Positions 35,256 to 44,139 of a DNA stretch of 64,000 nt are shown here, one piece after another. The translations under genes and the position numbers were made by a program. This DNA is from Mucilaginibacter inviolabilis (GTDB lineage Bacteria; Bacteroidota; Bacteroidia; Sphingobacteriales; Sphingobacteriaceae): assembly GCF_011089895.1 (NCBI RefSeq), contig NZ_JAANAT010000001.1, positions 248,001-312,000 of the forward strand, written 5' to 3'. Below the pieces are notes generated by a model that was not told the origin of the DNA, made no database searches, and saw only the letters and a list, made by a program, of their open reading frames with translations. Positions within the stretch are counted from its first letter, which is position 1; each line of letters begins with the position of its first letter.

Positions 35256-37418
35256 ATGAAACAACTATTGTACATGATAATATTTTCGTGCTTACTGCCT
35301 TTTAAACTGCAGGCGCAAAAAATTATTATTGACACTAAGGCATTTGCCATCGTATATCAGCGAGATGTTGAAGGCCATTTGCAGCAAATTTACCTGGGCA
35401 AAAAATTATCAGATACTGCAGGATACAGAAATATCAATTCGGCCCTAAGTCCCGCCTATGCAACCGGCGGCTCAACGTATCTTAACGAACCCGCTTTAGC
35501 TGTTAAGCATGCCGACGGCAATATGTCCCTTGTTTTGGATTATGTGTCGTCGAGAACGAGCAATGCGGATAACAATATTGTAAATACAGAGATTGAGTTA
35601 AAAGACCCTCAATATCCGTTTTTTGTGACACTGCATTACCGCACCTATCAAACGCAAAACATTATTGAAGCCTGGACAAGTATCCGTCATACCGAAAAGT
35701 CAGATGTTATACTTAACCGGTATGCATCGGCTTTTATTAATATTCCTTCGCAGCAAAATTACCTCACTCATTTTTACGGAGAGTACAATTATGAAATGCA
35801 AGTGCATAAATTCCAGCTTGCTCCGGGCATATTCAGCATTCAGTCAAAACTTGGGGTAAGAACGGCTTGTAATTATAATCCATCCTTTATGGTATCGCCC
35901 AATAATGACGTTACCGAAAATGCAGGGGAAGTTTTTGCCGGAACTCTTGCCTACAGCGGAAATTTCGATATTCAGTTTGAATCATTAAAGCTGAATATGG
36001 ATATGGGCAATTCTTTGAAAATTATCCCGGGCGTCAACGCTTATGCATCAGACTATTCATTAAAGCCAAGAGAAAACTTTGAAACGCCACATTTTATATT
36101 CACTTATACTACTAATGGCGAAGGACAGGTAAGTCGTAACTTTCATAACTGGGCCATTAATTATGGAATATGGAACGGACATCAAAAGCGGCAAACCTTA
36201 TTGAATAACTGGGAAGCCACTTATTTTACTTTTAACCAGGATACACTGGTGAATTTATTCGACGGGGCTAAAAAACTGGGTGTCGATATGTTTTTGCTGG
36301 ATGATGGGTGGTTTGCCAATAAATATCCGCGCGATAATTCACGAGCGGGGCTGGGTGATTGGGATGTGAATAGAAAAAAATTACCAGATGGTATTGTCTA
36401 CCTGGTAAAGCAGGCAACAGCAAAAGGGCTGAATTTTGGGATATGGATTGAGCCCGAAATGGTTAATCCTAAAAGCGAGCTGTATGAAAAGCACCCTGAT
36501 TGGGTATTGAAGGCTCCAAATAGGCCAGAGCATCTTTATCGCACACAATTAGTGTTAGATCTTACTAATCCTGCTGTTCAGGACTTTGTATTTGGAGTTA
36601 TTGATAAGCTGATGAAGGAATCTCCCAATATTTCCTACATGAAGTGGGACTGTAACCGTTCGATGGATAATGCTTATAGCCCTTATCTTGGAAAAGATCA
36701 GGACGCTATGTATGTACGTTATACGCAGGGTTTTTATAAAGTACTTGACCGGGTGCGCGCAAAATATCCTAATCTGGATATGATGTTGTGTGCTAGCGGG
36801 GGAGGCCGCGTTGAGTATGGCGCGTTAAAGTATTTCCAGGAATTTTGGCCAAGCGATAATACTTACCCAATGGACAGGATAAAGATTCAATGGGGGTATT
36901 CTTATTTTTATCCTGCGCTTGCTATTTGTGCACATGTTACTGCTGCGGGTAGTGAATCGCTGAAATACAAACTGGACGTGGCCATGTCATGTAAGCTGGG
37001 TTTCGATATTATGGTAAAAAAAATGAGCGAGCCTGATATTGCCTTAAGCCACACAGTCACTGACAATTATAAACGGCTTCAAAATGTAATCAATTATGGC
37101 GATCTGTACCGGCTTGTATCCCCGTATAAAACAAATTTTGCGTCGCTTATGTATGTCGACAGTACAAAAAATAAGGCTGTAGTTTTTGCCTATAATCTTG
37201 AAAGTATTGAAGCCGATACTTATCCTGAATTAAAAATGAATGGTCTTGACCCGAATAAGAAATACAGGATTACGGAAATAAATTTAAACAGTGGAGCTAA
37301 GGCAAAATTCCCTGAAAATGGTCAGATATTCAGCGGCGAAACATTAATGGAACAGGGACTGAAGTGGTATTTGAAATGGGCGCGTACCAGTTCAGTATTG
37401 GAATTGGAAGCTATTTAA
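35256..37418 (+). CDS. GH36 alpha-galactosidase, exported
   Basis: From the ATG at 35256 (an in-frame TTG four codons earlier is less likely) the product is 720 residues with a signal peptide ending KLQAQ. It has the GH36 plan: N-terminal beta supersandwich (about 25-310), (beta/alpha)8 barrel with LDDGWF, GIWIEPEMVNPKSELY, nucleophile Asp465 in MKWDCNR, CASGGGRVEYG and acid/base Asp534 in WPSDNT, then a C-terminal beta domain. It removes alpha-galactosyl ends from raffinose-type sugars or galactomannan side chains. The nearby AraC regulator, GH2 and GH35 genes indicate galactoside use. Confidence 0.95.
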   Translation: MKQLLYMIIFSCLLPFKLQAQKIIIDTKAFAIVYQRDVEGHLQQIYLGKKLSDTAGYRNINSALSPAYATGGSTYLNEPALAVKHADGNMSLVLDYVSSRTSNADNNIVNTEIELKDPQYPFFVTLHYRTYQTQNIIEAWTSIRHTEKSDVILNRYASAFINIPSQQNYLTHFYGEYNYEMQVHKFQLAPGIFSIQSKLGVRTACNYNPSFMVSPNNDVTENAGEVFAGTLAYSGNFDIQFESLKLNMDMGNSLKIIPGVNAYASDYSLKPRENFETPHFIFTYTTNGEGQVSRNFHNWAINYGIWNGHQKRQTLLNNWEATYFTFNQDTLVNLFDGAKKLGVDMFLLDDGWFANKYPRDNSRAGLGDWDVNRKKLPDGIVYLVKQATAKGLNFGIWIEPEMVNPKSELYEKHPDWVLKAPNRPEHLYRTQLVLDLTNPAVQDFVFGVIDKLMKESPNISYMKWDCNRSMDNAYSPYLGKDQDAMYVRYTQGFYKVLDRVRAKYPNLDMMLCASGGGRVEYGALKYFQEFWPSDNTYPMDRIKIQWGYSYFYPALAICAHVTAAGSESLKYKLDVAMSCKLGFDIMVKKMSEPDIALSHTVTDNYKRLQNVINYGDLYRLVSPYKTNFASLMYVDSTKNKAVVFAYNLESIEADTYPELKMNGLDPNKKYRITEINLNSGAKAKFPENGQIFSGETLMEQGLKWYLKWARTSSVLELEAI

Positions 37419-37468
37419 AAGACAACATTGGTCACCCAACAAAGCCATAACCTCTCTTATAACAAAGG

Positions 37469-38356
37469 TTAGGAACCTGTAAGGGAATCTAAGAATTTTG
37501 ATTTCTTTCGATATTGAGACGGCGTAAAGCCTGTAATTGATTTGAAAAACTTGTTAAAGTTGGGGAGATTATTGTATCCGCTTTGATAACATGCATCTGA
37601 TATGGAATAACTTTCATTCTGGATCAATTTGCAGGCATGGCCTATTCGCAATTCATTCAGGAACTGTGTAAATGATTTTTGGGTGCGGCTTTTAAAAAAA
37701 CGACAAAATGAATTGGTTGTCATATTGCATAAATCAGCTACCTCTTTAAGCTCAATATTGTGATGAAAGTTGTGCATTGAAAACTGATATACATCATTTA
37801 TTCGCTTGGTGTCCTTTTCGTCATACTGATTTTTAAAAGAGAGGCTCGCCAAATAGTTGTACTCCTGCGAGGTTGACAAAATTTCAATAGCTTGCAAAAA
37901 ATAAATGATCTTTTTAAACCCATTATTTTCCGACATATCTGCAAGTATCTTTGTTACCCTTTTGTTGGTGTCCCCATAAAACCTTAAGCCTCTGGCTGAT
38001 CTTTTGATGAGTTCTGCTGTAGGGGTTAGAATATTTTGCTCGTCTGTTAAATTCAACAAAAAATCTGGAGGGAAATAAATAACAGTTGATTTAACATTAC
38101 CCTCTTTCATTTCCTGCTGAAATGCTTCATCATTTTTCCATATATGGGGTAGGTTTGGACCCATTAATACCAGATCACCGGCTTCAAAATTGTCTATATG
38201 GTCACCAACAATACGCTTCCCAAAACTTTTTTCTACCCATACCAACTCACAAAGCTGATGAAAGTGTAACGGTGATGTGAGGTAAGCGGTGTCCAATTTC
38301 TTTATTTGAATGGTCCTACTGCCAGGTAAATTAATATCTATTAACTGGGGTTTCAT
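37469..38356 (-). CDS. AraC-family transcriptional regulator
   Basis: The 295-residue protein has an N-terminal cupin-like sensing domain (about 1-130, HFHQLCELVWVEKSFGKRIVGDHIDNFEAGDLVLMGPNLPHIW) and a C-terminal AraC double helix-turn-helix (about 190-290, IELKEVADLCNMTTNSFCRFFKSRT, then SISDACYQSGYNNLPNFNKFFKSITGFTPSQYRK). It is divergent from the RraA/GH2/sugar-acid operon across a 172-nt region with a perfect palindrome, and is the obvious candidate regulator of that operon and of GH36. The inducer is unknown, probably a galactose-related sugar. Confidence 0.93.
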   Translation of the reverse strand: MKPQLIDINLPGSRTIQIKKLDTAYLTSPLHFHQLCELVWVEKSFGKRIVGDHIDNFEAGDLVLMGPNLPHIWKNDEAFQQEMKEGNVKSTVIYFPPDFLLNLTDEQNILTPTAELIKRSARGLRFYGDTNKRVTKILADMSENNGFKKIIYFLQAIEILSTSQEYNYLASLSFKNQYDEKDTKRINDVYQFSMHNFHHNIELKEVADLCNMTTNSFCRFFKSRTQKSFTQFLNELRIGHACKLIQNESYSISDACYQSGYNNLPNFNKFFKSITGFTPSQYRKKSKFLDSLTGS

Positions 38357-38399
38357 TTGCAGATGTATAAGTGTTTAAAATAAAACTAAATTAACTGTT

Positions 38400-38415
38400 A
38401 TTTATAATTATAAAT
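38400..38415. promoter_or_regulatory. 16-bp palindrome in the AraC/RraA divergent region
   Basis: ATTTATAATTATAAAT is a perfect palindrome 44 nt upstream of the AraC start and about 110 nt before the RraA start. It could be a binding site for the divergent regulator, though A/T-only palindromes arise easily in this DNA. Confidence 0.3.
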
Positions 38416-38456
38416 TAAATAATGATAAAATAGTTTATTAACTGGCTAAATAGCTT

Positions 38457-38489
38457 TTTGAAAGTGGATTAGTATACGGTCTATATTTA
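38457..38489 (+). promoter_or_regulatory. Candidate Bacteroidetes-type promoter of the sugar-acid operon
   Basis: TTTG at 38457-38460 and TATATTTA at 38482-38489 are spaced 21 nt, close to the -33 TTTG / -7 TAnnTTTG pattern of Bacteroidota, with the last base of the -7 box off consensus. The ATG of the RraA-family gene follows 39 nt later. Confidence 0.35.
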
Positions 38490-38528
38490 TCCTCAATAAA
38501 TCAGGATACTTAGCATACTCAATAATCA

Positions 38529-39236
38529 ATGGCAAATAACAATAACTCGGAAGCACTTTGGTCGGACGATGATGAACTTTTTCAATTAATACGTACAGAA
38601 CTTTATACAGCCGTAGTGGGTGATATTATGGATAAAATGGGTTTTCTTCACCAGTTTTTATCGCCCCAGATCAAACCATTAAGGCAAGATATGTATATTG
38701 TAGGAAGAGCAATGACTGTATTGGAAGCAGATGTGATTTCTGAAAGAAGCGAACATAATCCTATCCTAAATAAACCTTTTGGCCTGATGCTGGAAGCTTT
38801 GGACGATTTAAAAAAGAATGAAGTGTATGTCTGTGCAGGAGCTTCGCCTACTTATGCTTTGTGGGGCGAGTTAATGAGTGCCAGGGCTATTAAGCTGGGG
38901 GCTGCCGGGGCAATAGTGGATGGATATTCAAGAGATAGCAAAGAGATATTAGAGTTGAATTTTCCAACCTTTTCTTACGGTAGCTATGCGCAGGATCAGG
39001 CACCACGTGGAAAGGTGATTGATTTTCGGGTGCCAATTAAAATCAATAGAGTTAAAATAAATTCTGGAGACATTGTTTTGGGCGATATCGATGGCGTTTG
39101 TGTTGTGCCCAGGGAAATTGAACAAGAGGTATTTAAACTGGCCATTGAAAAAGCCAGGGGCGAAAAAACGGTGCGGAAAAAAATCGAAGAAGGGATGAGT
39201 GCAAAGGAGGCATTTGAAAAATATGGTATCCTATAG
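38529..39236 (+). CDS. RraA-family protein, cytoplasmic; proposed sugar-acid pyruvate aldolase
   Basis: The 235-residue protein has no signal peptide and carries the complete RraA motif WGELMSARAIKLGAAGAIVDG followed by YSRD (Arg135, Asp136). The group includes metal-dependent pyruvate aldolases (HMG/CHA aldolase), in which the Arg binds pyruvate and the Asp acts near the metal. The next genes encode GH2, a galactonate-dehydratase-like enolase, an SDR and a lactonase, so it could split 2-keto-3-deoxy-galactonate into pyruvate and glyceraldehyde. That role is inference; a regulatory RraA role is less likely in a sugar-catabolic operon. Its end overlaps the GH2 start by 14 nt. Confidence 0.85.
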   Translation: MANNNNSEALWSDDDELFQLIRTELYTAVVGDIMDKMGFLHQFLSPQIKPLRQDMYIVGRAMTVLEADVISERSEHNPILNKPFGLMLEALDDLKKNEVYVCAGASPTYALWGELMSARAIKLGAAGAIVDGYSRDSKEILELNFPTFSYGSYAQDQAPRGKVIDFRVPIKINRVKINSGDIVLGDIDGVCVVPREIEQEVFKLAIEKARGEKTVRKKIEEGMSAKEAFEKYGIL

Positions 39237-42144
39237 TAATCGACTTTGTTGGTTGTTTTTGGCCTTTTTTTGTCCTGTTTATTGTTTTGGACAGAGCGCA
39301 ATCAATGGTTTTGAAATTCCCCGGATTTCACCTTTACCGGCAAGCACAACAGGAACTCAGCAGGTTCAAATTTTGTTAAATGGTAAATGGGATTTTCAGG
39401 TGCTGGGGCATGCAGCAAAGCATAACATTAACGTACCCGGCGAATGGGAAATGCAGGGGTTTACCGTAAATGAAGGCGAAACGGCTTTATACAGCTTGAA
39501 ATTGAATATTCCAGCTGATTGGAAGGGCCGGCAGATAAAAATACGCTTTGATGGTGTAAGTTCTCATGCGGTTGTAAAGATGAATAATATAAAGGTAGGT
39601 GAGCACGAAGGTAGTTTTGTTCCATTTGAAGTAGATGTTACCAAGGCTCTTAATTCTGATGAGAATTTATTACAAGTGGAAGTGCAGGCATTAACCATTA
39701 GCGATAGGCTTGCATGTACCTCTCAATATGCTGTACACACGGTTGGTGGTTTATTACGTAAAGTAGTTTTGTTTTCAGTGCCTTCAATAAACATTGCTTC
39801 TGCTGTAACCACAACAACCTTTGATGCGCAGTTTAAAAATGCCACATTAAAAATACAATCGAACATAGCTAATGAGGCCGTACAATCAGCATCTGCTCAG
39901 CTTCAATATGTTTTAACGGATGCAAAAGGTACGGTGATTTTTCAAAAGCTCTCGGCATTGGAAAAAAATGTCGCACCCGGTAGCATGGCTAACTCGCAAA
40001 CCAGTATTAATGTACATCAACCAGAGCAATGGAATCCTGAACATCCTTACCTTTATCATTTAAAAAGCACTTTATTGGTCAATGGTAAAGCTGTTGAAAC
40101 AATAAATCAGAACCTGGGATTCAGACAGATTAACATAAAAGATAATCAATTACTGATAAATGGCAGGGTTATAAAATTACACGGCATAAACAGACATTCC
40201 ATATATCCGTTAACAGGCAGAAGTATTAGTCCTGAATTGGATCGTAAGGATGCTGAATTATTTCGTGCTGCCAATTGTAATTATATCCGCACATCACATT
40301 ATCCGCCCTCCGAAGAATTCCTAAATGCAGCCGATGAGTTAGGTTTATTTGTAGAAAGTGAAGCCTCTCTTTGCTGGATAAATCACGGTGCATCACCCAT
40401 CTGGAAAAAATGGGATTATAAAGATGAACGGTTTTTACCTTATATGATTAATGCCGATGTCGAAAATGTATTGGCAGGTCGTAACCATCCATCAATCATC
40501 ATCTGGTCACTCGGAAACGAGTCGGAGTGGAGCCCTTTGTGGGAAAAGGTATTAGCAGTTGTTAAAATGCTCGATCCTTCGCGTTCGACAACTTTTCATG
40601 ACCAATGTTGGGGTGGTTATAATAATGCCCATAGTAAAGCCGATATCGCTGTATATCATTATCCTGGCATCAACGGAGCCGCTGCAAGCGATACCATGAA
40701 ACGTCCGGTTCTTTTCGGTGAGTATGCTCATATTTCTTGTTACAACCGACGCGAATTATTGACTGACCCGGGTGTGCGAAGCAGTTATGGAAAACCCCTG
40801 GAAACCATGTATGATTCCATGTACTATCATAAAGGGTGCCTTGGCGGTGCTATATGGAGTGGCATTGATGATACTTTTCATATGCCCGACGGGAGGATTA
40901 TAGGTTATGGCCCCTGGGGACCTATAGATGGGTGGCGCCGACCAAAACCAGAGTATTTTGGTATGAGAAAGGCCTATTCGCCTATAAAAATAAAGCAGAT
41001 TATTTGGCCATCCGCTGGTAAAAAGTATATTGAACTCAGTGTAGAGAACCGGTATGATTTTATCTCATTAAAAGAGGTGACGATTACTGCTGTTTTAAAT
41101 GGTGTTCCGCAACTAGTTAAAGCAGATATTAGACCCCACAGTAGCGGAGTTATCAGAATTCCTGCCGGTAATGTAAAAACGCTGGAAATAAACTTTAAAG
41201 ACCCACGGGGTTTTATTGCCGATGAAGAAAAATATGAAACAACGGTTGATGAACCTATATTAACTAATCAGGATGTGGTGGCAGTATCCTACACAGAAAA
41301 TGATGCCGCTTACATGGTAAAACAAGGCGATGTACAATATATCATCAGCAAAAATACGGGTATCATTATCTCGGCACGAAAAGGTGAGGTGGAGATATTG
41401 AAACAAGGTCCGGTATTTAGCATGGTACCCATGAATGATGAGGATGGCGGTAAACCCAACGTAGCAGGAGAAACATATCAGAATAATATTTATCCGCTTA
41501 AAAACTATCCTTCATATACTTTATTTGCCAGTAATATTATAGTACAAAAGACTGATTCGGGATTGAAATTTTCTATGGATATTACTTATGCTGATTGTAA
41601 AGGAAAACAAAGCTATTTGTTTACGAATGATGGGAAATTGATAACCGAATACGAGGTACAATATACAAAGGCCGATAGATCTCCGTACCAATATGGATTA
41701 ATGTTACAGTTGCCAAAATCATTTAACCAGCTCACTTGGAAACGAAAAGCAGAATTTACTGTTTATCCGGCAAATGATATAGCCCGGGCAATAGGTACTG
41801 CCAAGCTTAATGCAAAGCACATGAAGGCGGTGGAGGATTGGGGTATTGTACAAAAAAGTGACTGGAAAGACGATACAAATGATTTGGGAAGCAATGATTT
41901 TCGTTCTACCAAGCGATATATTCAAAACGCATCACTACAGAATGATCTGGGAAATTTGGTTAATGTACTTTCTGATGCAACTCAAGCTTCCCGTACATGG
42001 TTGCAGGACGAACATATAAACTGGTTGATAGCTGATTATTGTAACAATGGATCAGAACCATTTTATGGGTCTCCGCATTCAGCCGGAAGAATTAAAATAA
42101 AAGATAATGTTTTAAAAGGGAAACTAGTACTTATATTGAAATAA
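39223..42144 (+). CDS. GH2 beta-galactosidase-like glycoside hydrolase, exported
   Basis: The start is put at ATG 39223, which gives a good signal peptide (ending PVYCFGQ) and follows AAGGAGG at 39203-39209, a strong Shine-Dalgarno-like site unusual in this phylum; a GTG at 39199 would spoil the signal. The 973-residue product has the GH2 order: sugar-binding domain (WEMQGF, ALYSLKLNIP), Ig-like domain, TIM barrel with RHSIYPLTGRS, ASLCWINHG, acid/base Glu433 in WSLGNESEW and nucleophile Glu500 in FGEYAHI, then a DUF4981-like and C-terminal beta-galactosidase small-chain-like region. Beta-galactosidase is likely; other beta-glycosides cannot be ruled out. Confidence 0.92.
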   Translation: MVSYSNRLCWLFLAFFCPVYCFGQSAINGFEIPRISPLPASTTGTQQVQILLNGKWDFQVLGHAAKHNINVPGEWEMQGFTVNEGETALYSLKLNIPADWKGRQIKIRFDGVSSHAVVKMNNIKVGEHEGSFVPFEVDVTKALNSDENLLQVEVQALTISDRLACTSQYAVHTVGGLLRKVVLFSVPSINIASAVTTTTFDAQFKNATLKIQSNIANEAVQSASAQLQYVLTDAKGTVIFQKLSALEKNVAPGSMANSQTSINVHQPEQWNPEHPYLYHLKSTLLVNGKAVETINQNLGFRQINIKDNQLLINGRVIKLHGINRHSIYPLTGRSISPELDRKDAELFRAANCNYIRTSHYPPSEEFLNAADELGLFVESEASLCWINHGASPIWKKWDYKDERFLPYMINADVENVLAGRNHPSIIIWSLGNESEWSPLWEKVLAVVKMLDPSRSTTFHDQCWGGYNNAHSKADIAVYHYPGINGAAASDTMKRPVLFGEYAHISCYNRRELLTDPGVRSSYGKPLETMYDSMYYHKGCLGGAIWSGIDDTFHMPDGRIIGYGPWGPIDGWRRPKPEYFGMRKAYSPIKIKQIIWPSAGKKYIELSVENRYDFISLKEVTITAVLNGVPQLVKADIRPHSSGVIRIPAGNVKTLEINFKDPRGFIADEEKYETTVDEPILTNQDVVAVSYTENDAAYMVKQGDVQYIISKNTGIIISARKGEVEILKQGPVFSMVPMNDEDGGKPNVAGETYQNNIYPLKNYPSYTLFASNIIVQKTDSGLKFSMDITYADCKGKQSYLFTNDGKLITEYEVQYTKADRSPYQYGLMLQLPKSFNQLTWKRKAEFTVYPANDIARAIGTAKLNAKHMKAVEDWGIVQKSDWKDDTNDLGSNDFRSTKRYIQNASLQNDLGNLVNVLSDATQASRTWLQDEHINWLIADYCNNGSEPFYGSPHSAGRIKIKDNVLKGKLVLILK

Positions 42145-42171
42145 AATGACAGGTAACTGTTACTGAAAAAT

Positions 42172-43338
42172 ATGAAAATTACTGACGTAAGAGTGTGGCT
42201 GGTTGAAGGGGTTAAATATAACTGGACATTACTGAAAATATATACAGACACCGGGCATACTGGCGTTGGTGAAGCCACAAACTGGCCAGGTAGTCCCATT
42301 GTTTACCATGCTGCAAAACACGTAGGAGAGCGTATTATAGGGCTCGACCCTATGAAAACGGATTTTATATGGACAAAGCTATATCGCGACTTGAATTGGA
42401 TTGGGCCTTACGGAGCCAGCATGTGTGCTATTAGTGGCATCGATATGGCCTTGCTTGATTTGAAAGGTAAAGTGCTCAATACACCATGTTACGAGTTGCT
42501 GGGCGGAGCATTCCGTAAGGAAATCTTATTATATGCTAATTATTGGTTTACCGGTGGCGGGCACAATGATGATGACTATGCCGCGCAGGCAAAAAAGGTA
42601 AAAGAAGCCGGGTTTACCGGTTTAAAATTTGATCCCTTTGCGCATACCAATTATTTATACGGCGAAGATTTGTCAAGTAATCTAACCCTTACCGCTGCTC
42701 AACAAGATCTGGCCTTTAATGTGAGTAAGGCCGTTCGGGATACGGTGGGCCCAGATTTTGATATCATGATTGAGACCCATGCTATGCTTAATTATCGGGT
42801 CGCAGTAAAAATGGCTCAGCGATTATCCGAACTTGATATTACCTGGTATGAAGAACCCGCCGGACCTGAAAGTGCCGATACCTTACGGGCCATGCGTGAG
42901 CGTATCCCTTCTAATGTGTCTATATGTGTTGGTGAGCGGCATTATACCCGGTATGGTATCCGCCCGGTATTGGAAAAAAATATTTGTGATATCATGATGC
43001 CGGATATAACCCGTTGCGGTGGTCCCTCAGAAATGAAACGTATGGCCACTATGATGGAAGCATATAATGTTTTACTGGCACCTCATAATCCCAACGGACC
43101 ATTATCTACACTGGCTTCTGCTCATGTATGTGCATCGGTACCCAATTTTTTCAGACAGGAATTTATGTTTAATGATGTACCATGGAGAGATACAGTGATT
43201 ACCCATCCTATTAAAGACATGGTCATAAATGGGAATCTACATCTGAGTGATCGCCCTGGTTTGGGGGTAGATTTAATAGAGGAAGAAATGGAGAAATATC
43301 CAGGAGTAACAGTTTCGAGACCAGGTTTTTATGTGTAA
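42172..43338 (+). CDS. Enolase-superfamily sugar-acid dehydratase, galactonate dehydratase-like
   Basis: The 388-residue protein has the capping domain (1-120) and barrel of the mandelate racemase/GalD group. Barrel residues read Lys152 and Asp154 (KFDPF), Glu201 and His203 (IETHAML, matching Asp183/His185 of E. coli galactonate dehydratase), Glu227 (WYEEP), Glu255 (CVGERHYTRYGIRP) and His305 (LLAPHNPNGPL). It should dehydrate a hexonate or pentonate, probably galactonate, to the 2-keto-3-deoxy acid. The lactonase and dehydrogenase genes after it complete an oxidative sugar path. The first metal ligand being Glu rather than Asp is a mild variation. Confidence 0.9.
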   Translation: MKITDVRVWLVEGVKYNWTLLKIYTDTGHTGVGEATNWPGSPIVYHAAKHVGERIIGLDPMKTDFIWTKLYRDLNWIGPYGASMCAISGIDMALLDLKGKVLNTPCYELLGGAFRKEILLYANYWFTGGGHNDDDYAAQAKKVKEAGFTGLKFDPFAHTNYLYGEDLSSNLTLTAAQQDLAFNVSKAVRDTVGPDFDIMIETHAMLNYRVAVKMAQRLSELDITWYEEPAGPESADTLRAMRERIPSNVSICVGERHYTRYGIRPVLEKNICDIMMPDITRCGGPSEMKRMATMMEAYNVLLAPHNPNGPLSTLASAHVCASVPNFFRQEFMFNDVPWRDTVITHPIKDMVINGNLHLSDRPGLGVDLIEEEMEKYPGVTVSRPGFYV

Positions 43339-43352
43339 TAAAAGTATATTAT

Positions 43353-44132
43353 ATGTTTCAAATTGATTATACCGGGAAAACAGCGCTGATAACTGGCGCT
43401 TCATCAGGCATCGGATTAGGTGTCGCCAAAATGTTCGCAAAAGCGGGTGCTAACGTTTCTGGTTGTGGTTTGGAAAACATTGGTAATGAGTTTATAAATG
43501 AAGTGGAAAATCAAGGTGGTAAGGCATTGTATAGTGCATGTGATGTTACCAAAAAAGAAGACTTGCAAAAACTTGTCCAGAATACAATTGAAAAATTTGG
43601 TCAAATAGATATTTTAATATCCAATGCGGGCGGTAATATTTTTGAAGGTGTTGAAGATTGCGATGATGAACACTGGTATCAAAACATTGATCTGAACCTG
43701 GCGTCACATTGGCGGCTGGCAAAACTATGTAAACCTTATCTCCGAAAAAATAATGGGGGCATTATTATTATAACTTCCAATCATGCATACAGTTCTATTC
43801 CCGGCTGTTTCCCATATAACCTGGCTAAAACTGCTTTAACAGGCTTGGTAAGAAGTATGGCTATTGAATGGAACCCTGAAATAAGAACGGTAGGCCTGGC
43901 CCCCGGTTTCATTGATACCCCGGGCAATCAGCAATGGTTTAACTCATTCCAGGATCCTCAACAAGAAAGAACGCGGACAATAGATATGCACCCGGTTAAA
44001 AAATTAGGCACTACTGAAGATATGGGTGCTTGGTGCGTTTTTCTTGCAAGCAGTTATGCAGCCTTTGCGTCGGGTACCACCTATCTGATAGATGGAGGTA
44101 GAAGCGCACTGATGCAGGATCATAATATCTAA
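43353..44132 (+). CDS. SDR-family oxidoreductase (putative sugar 1-dehydrogenase)
   Basis: The 259-residue protein is a classical short-chain dehydrogenase. The cofactor motif is TGASSGIG (residues 14-21), NAGG lies at 91-94, and the catalytic tetrad includes Ser142 or Ser147 with Tyr155-x-x-x-Lys159 (YNLAK). AGANVSGCG after beta-2 is less charged than usual, so NAD versus NADP is not clear. Lying 14 nt after the dehydratase gene and 7 nt before the lactonase gene, it probably oxidises the aldose (galactose) to the lactone. Confidence 0.9.
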   Translation: MFQIDYTGKTALITGASSGIGLGVAKMFAKAGANVSGCGLENIGNEFINEVENQGGKALYSACDVTKKEDLQKLVQNTIEKFGQIDILISNAGGNIFEGVEDCDDEHWYQNIDLNLASHWRLAKLCKPYLRKNNGGIIIITSNHAYSSIPGCFPYNLAKTALTGLVRSMAIEWNPEIRTVGLAPGFIDTPGNQQWFNSFQDPQQERTRTIDMHPVKKLGTTEDMGAWCVFLASSYAAFASGTTYLIDGGRSALMQDHNI

Positions 44133-44139
44133 AGAAAGC

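Noticed and set aside
37447..37471. TAACCT / AGGTTA hairpin between the convergent GH36 and AraC genes
   Set aside because: A 6-bp stem with a 12-nt loop and no T tail is too weak to call a terminator.
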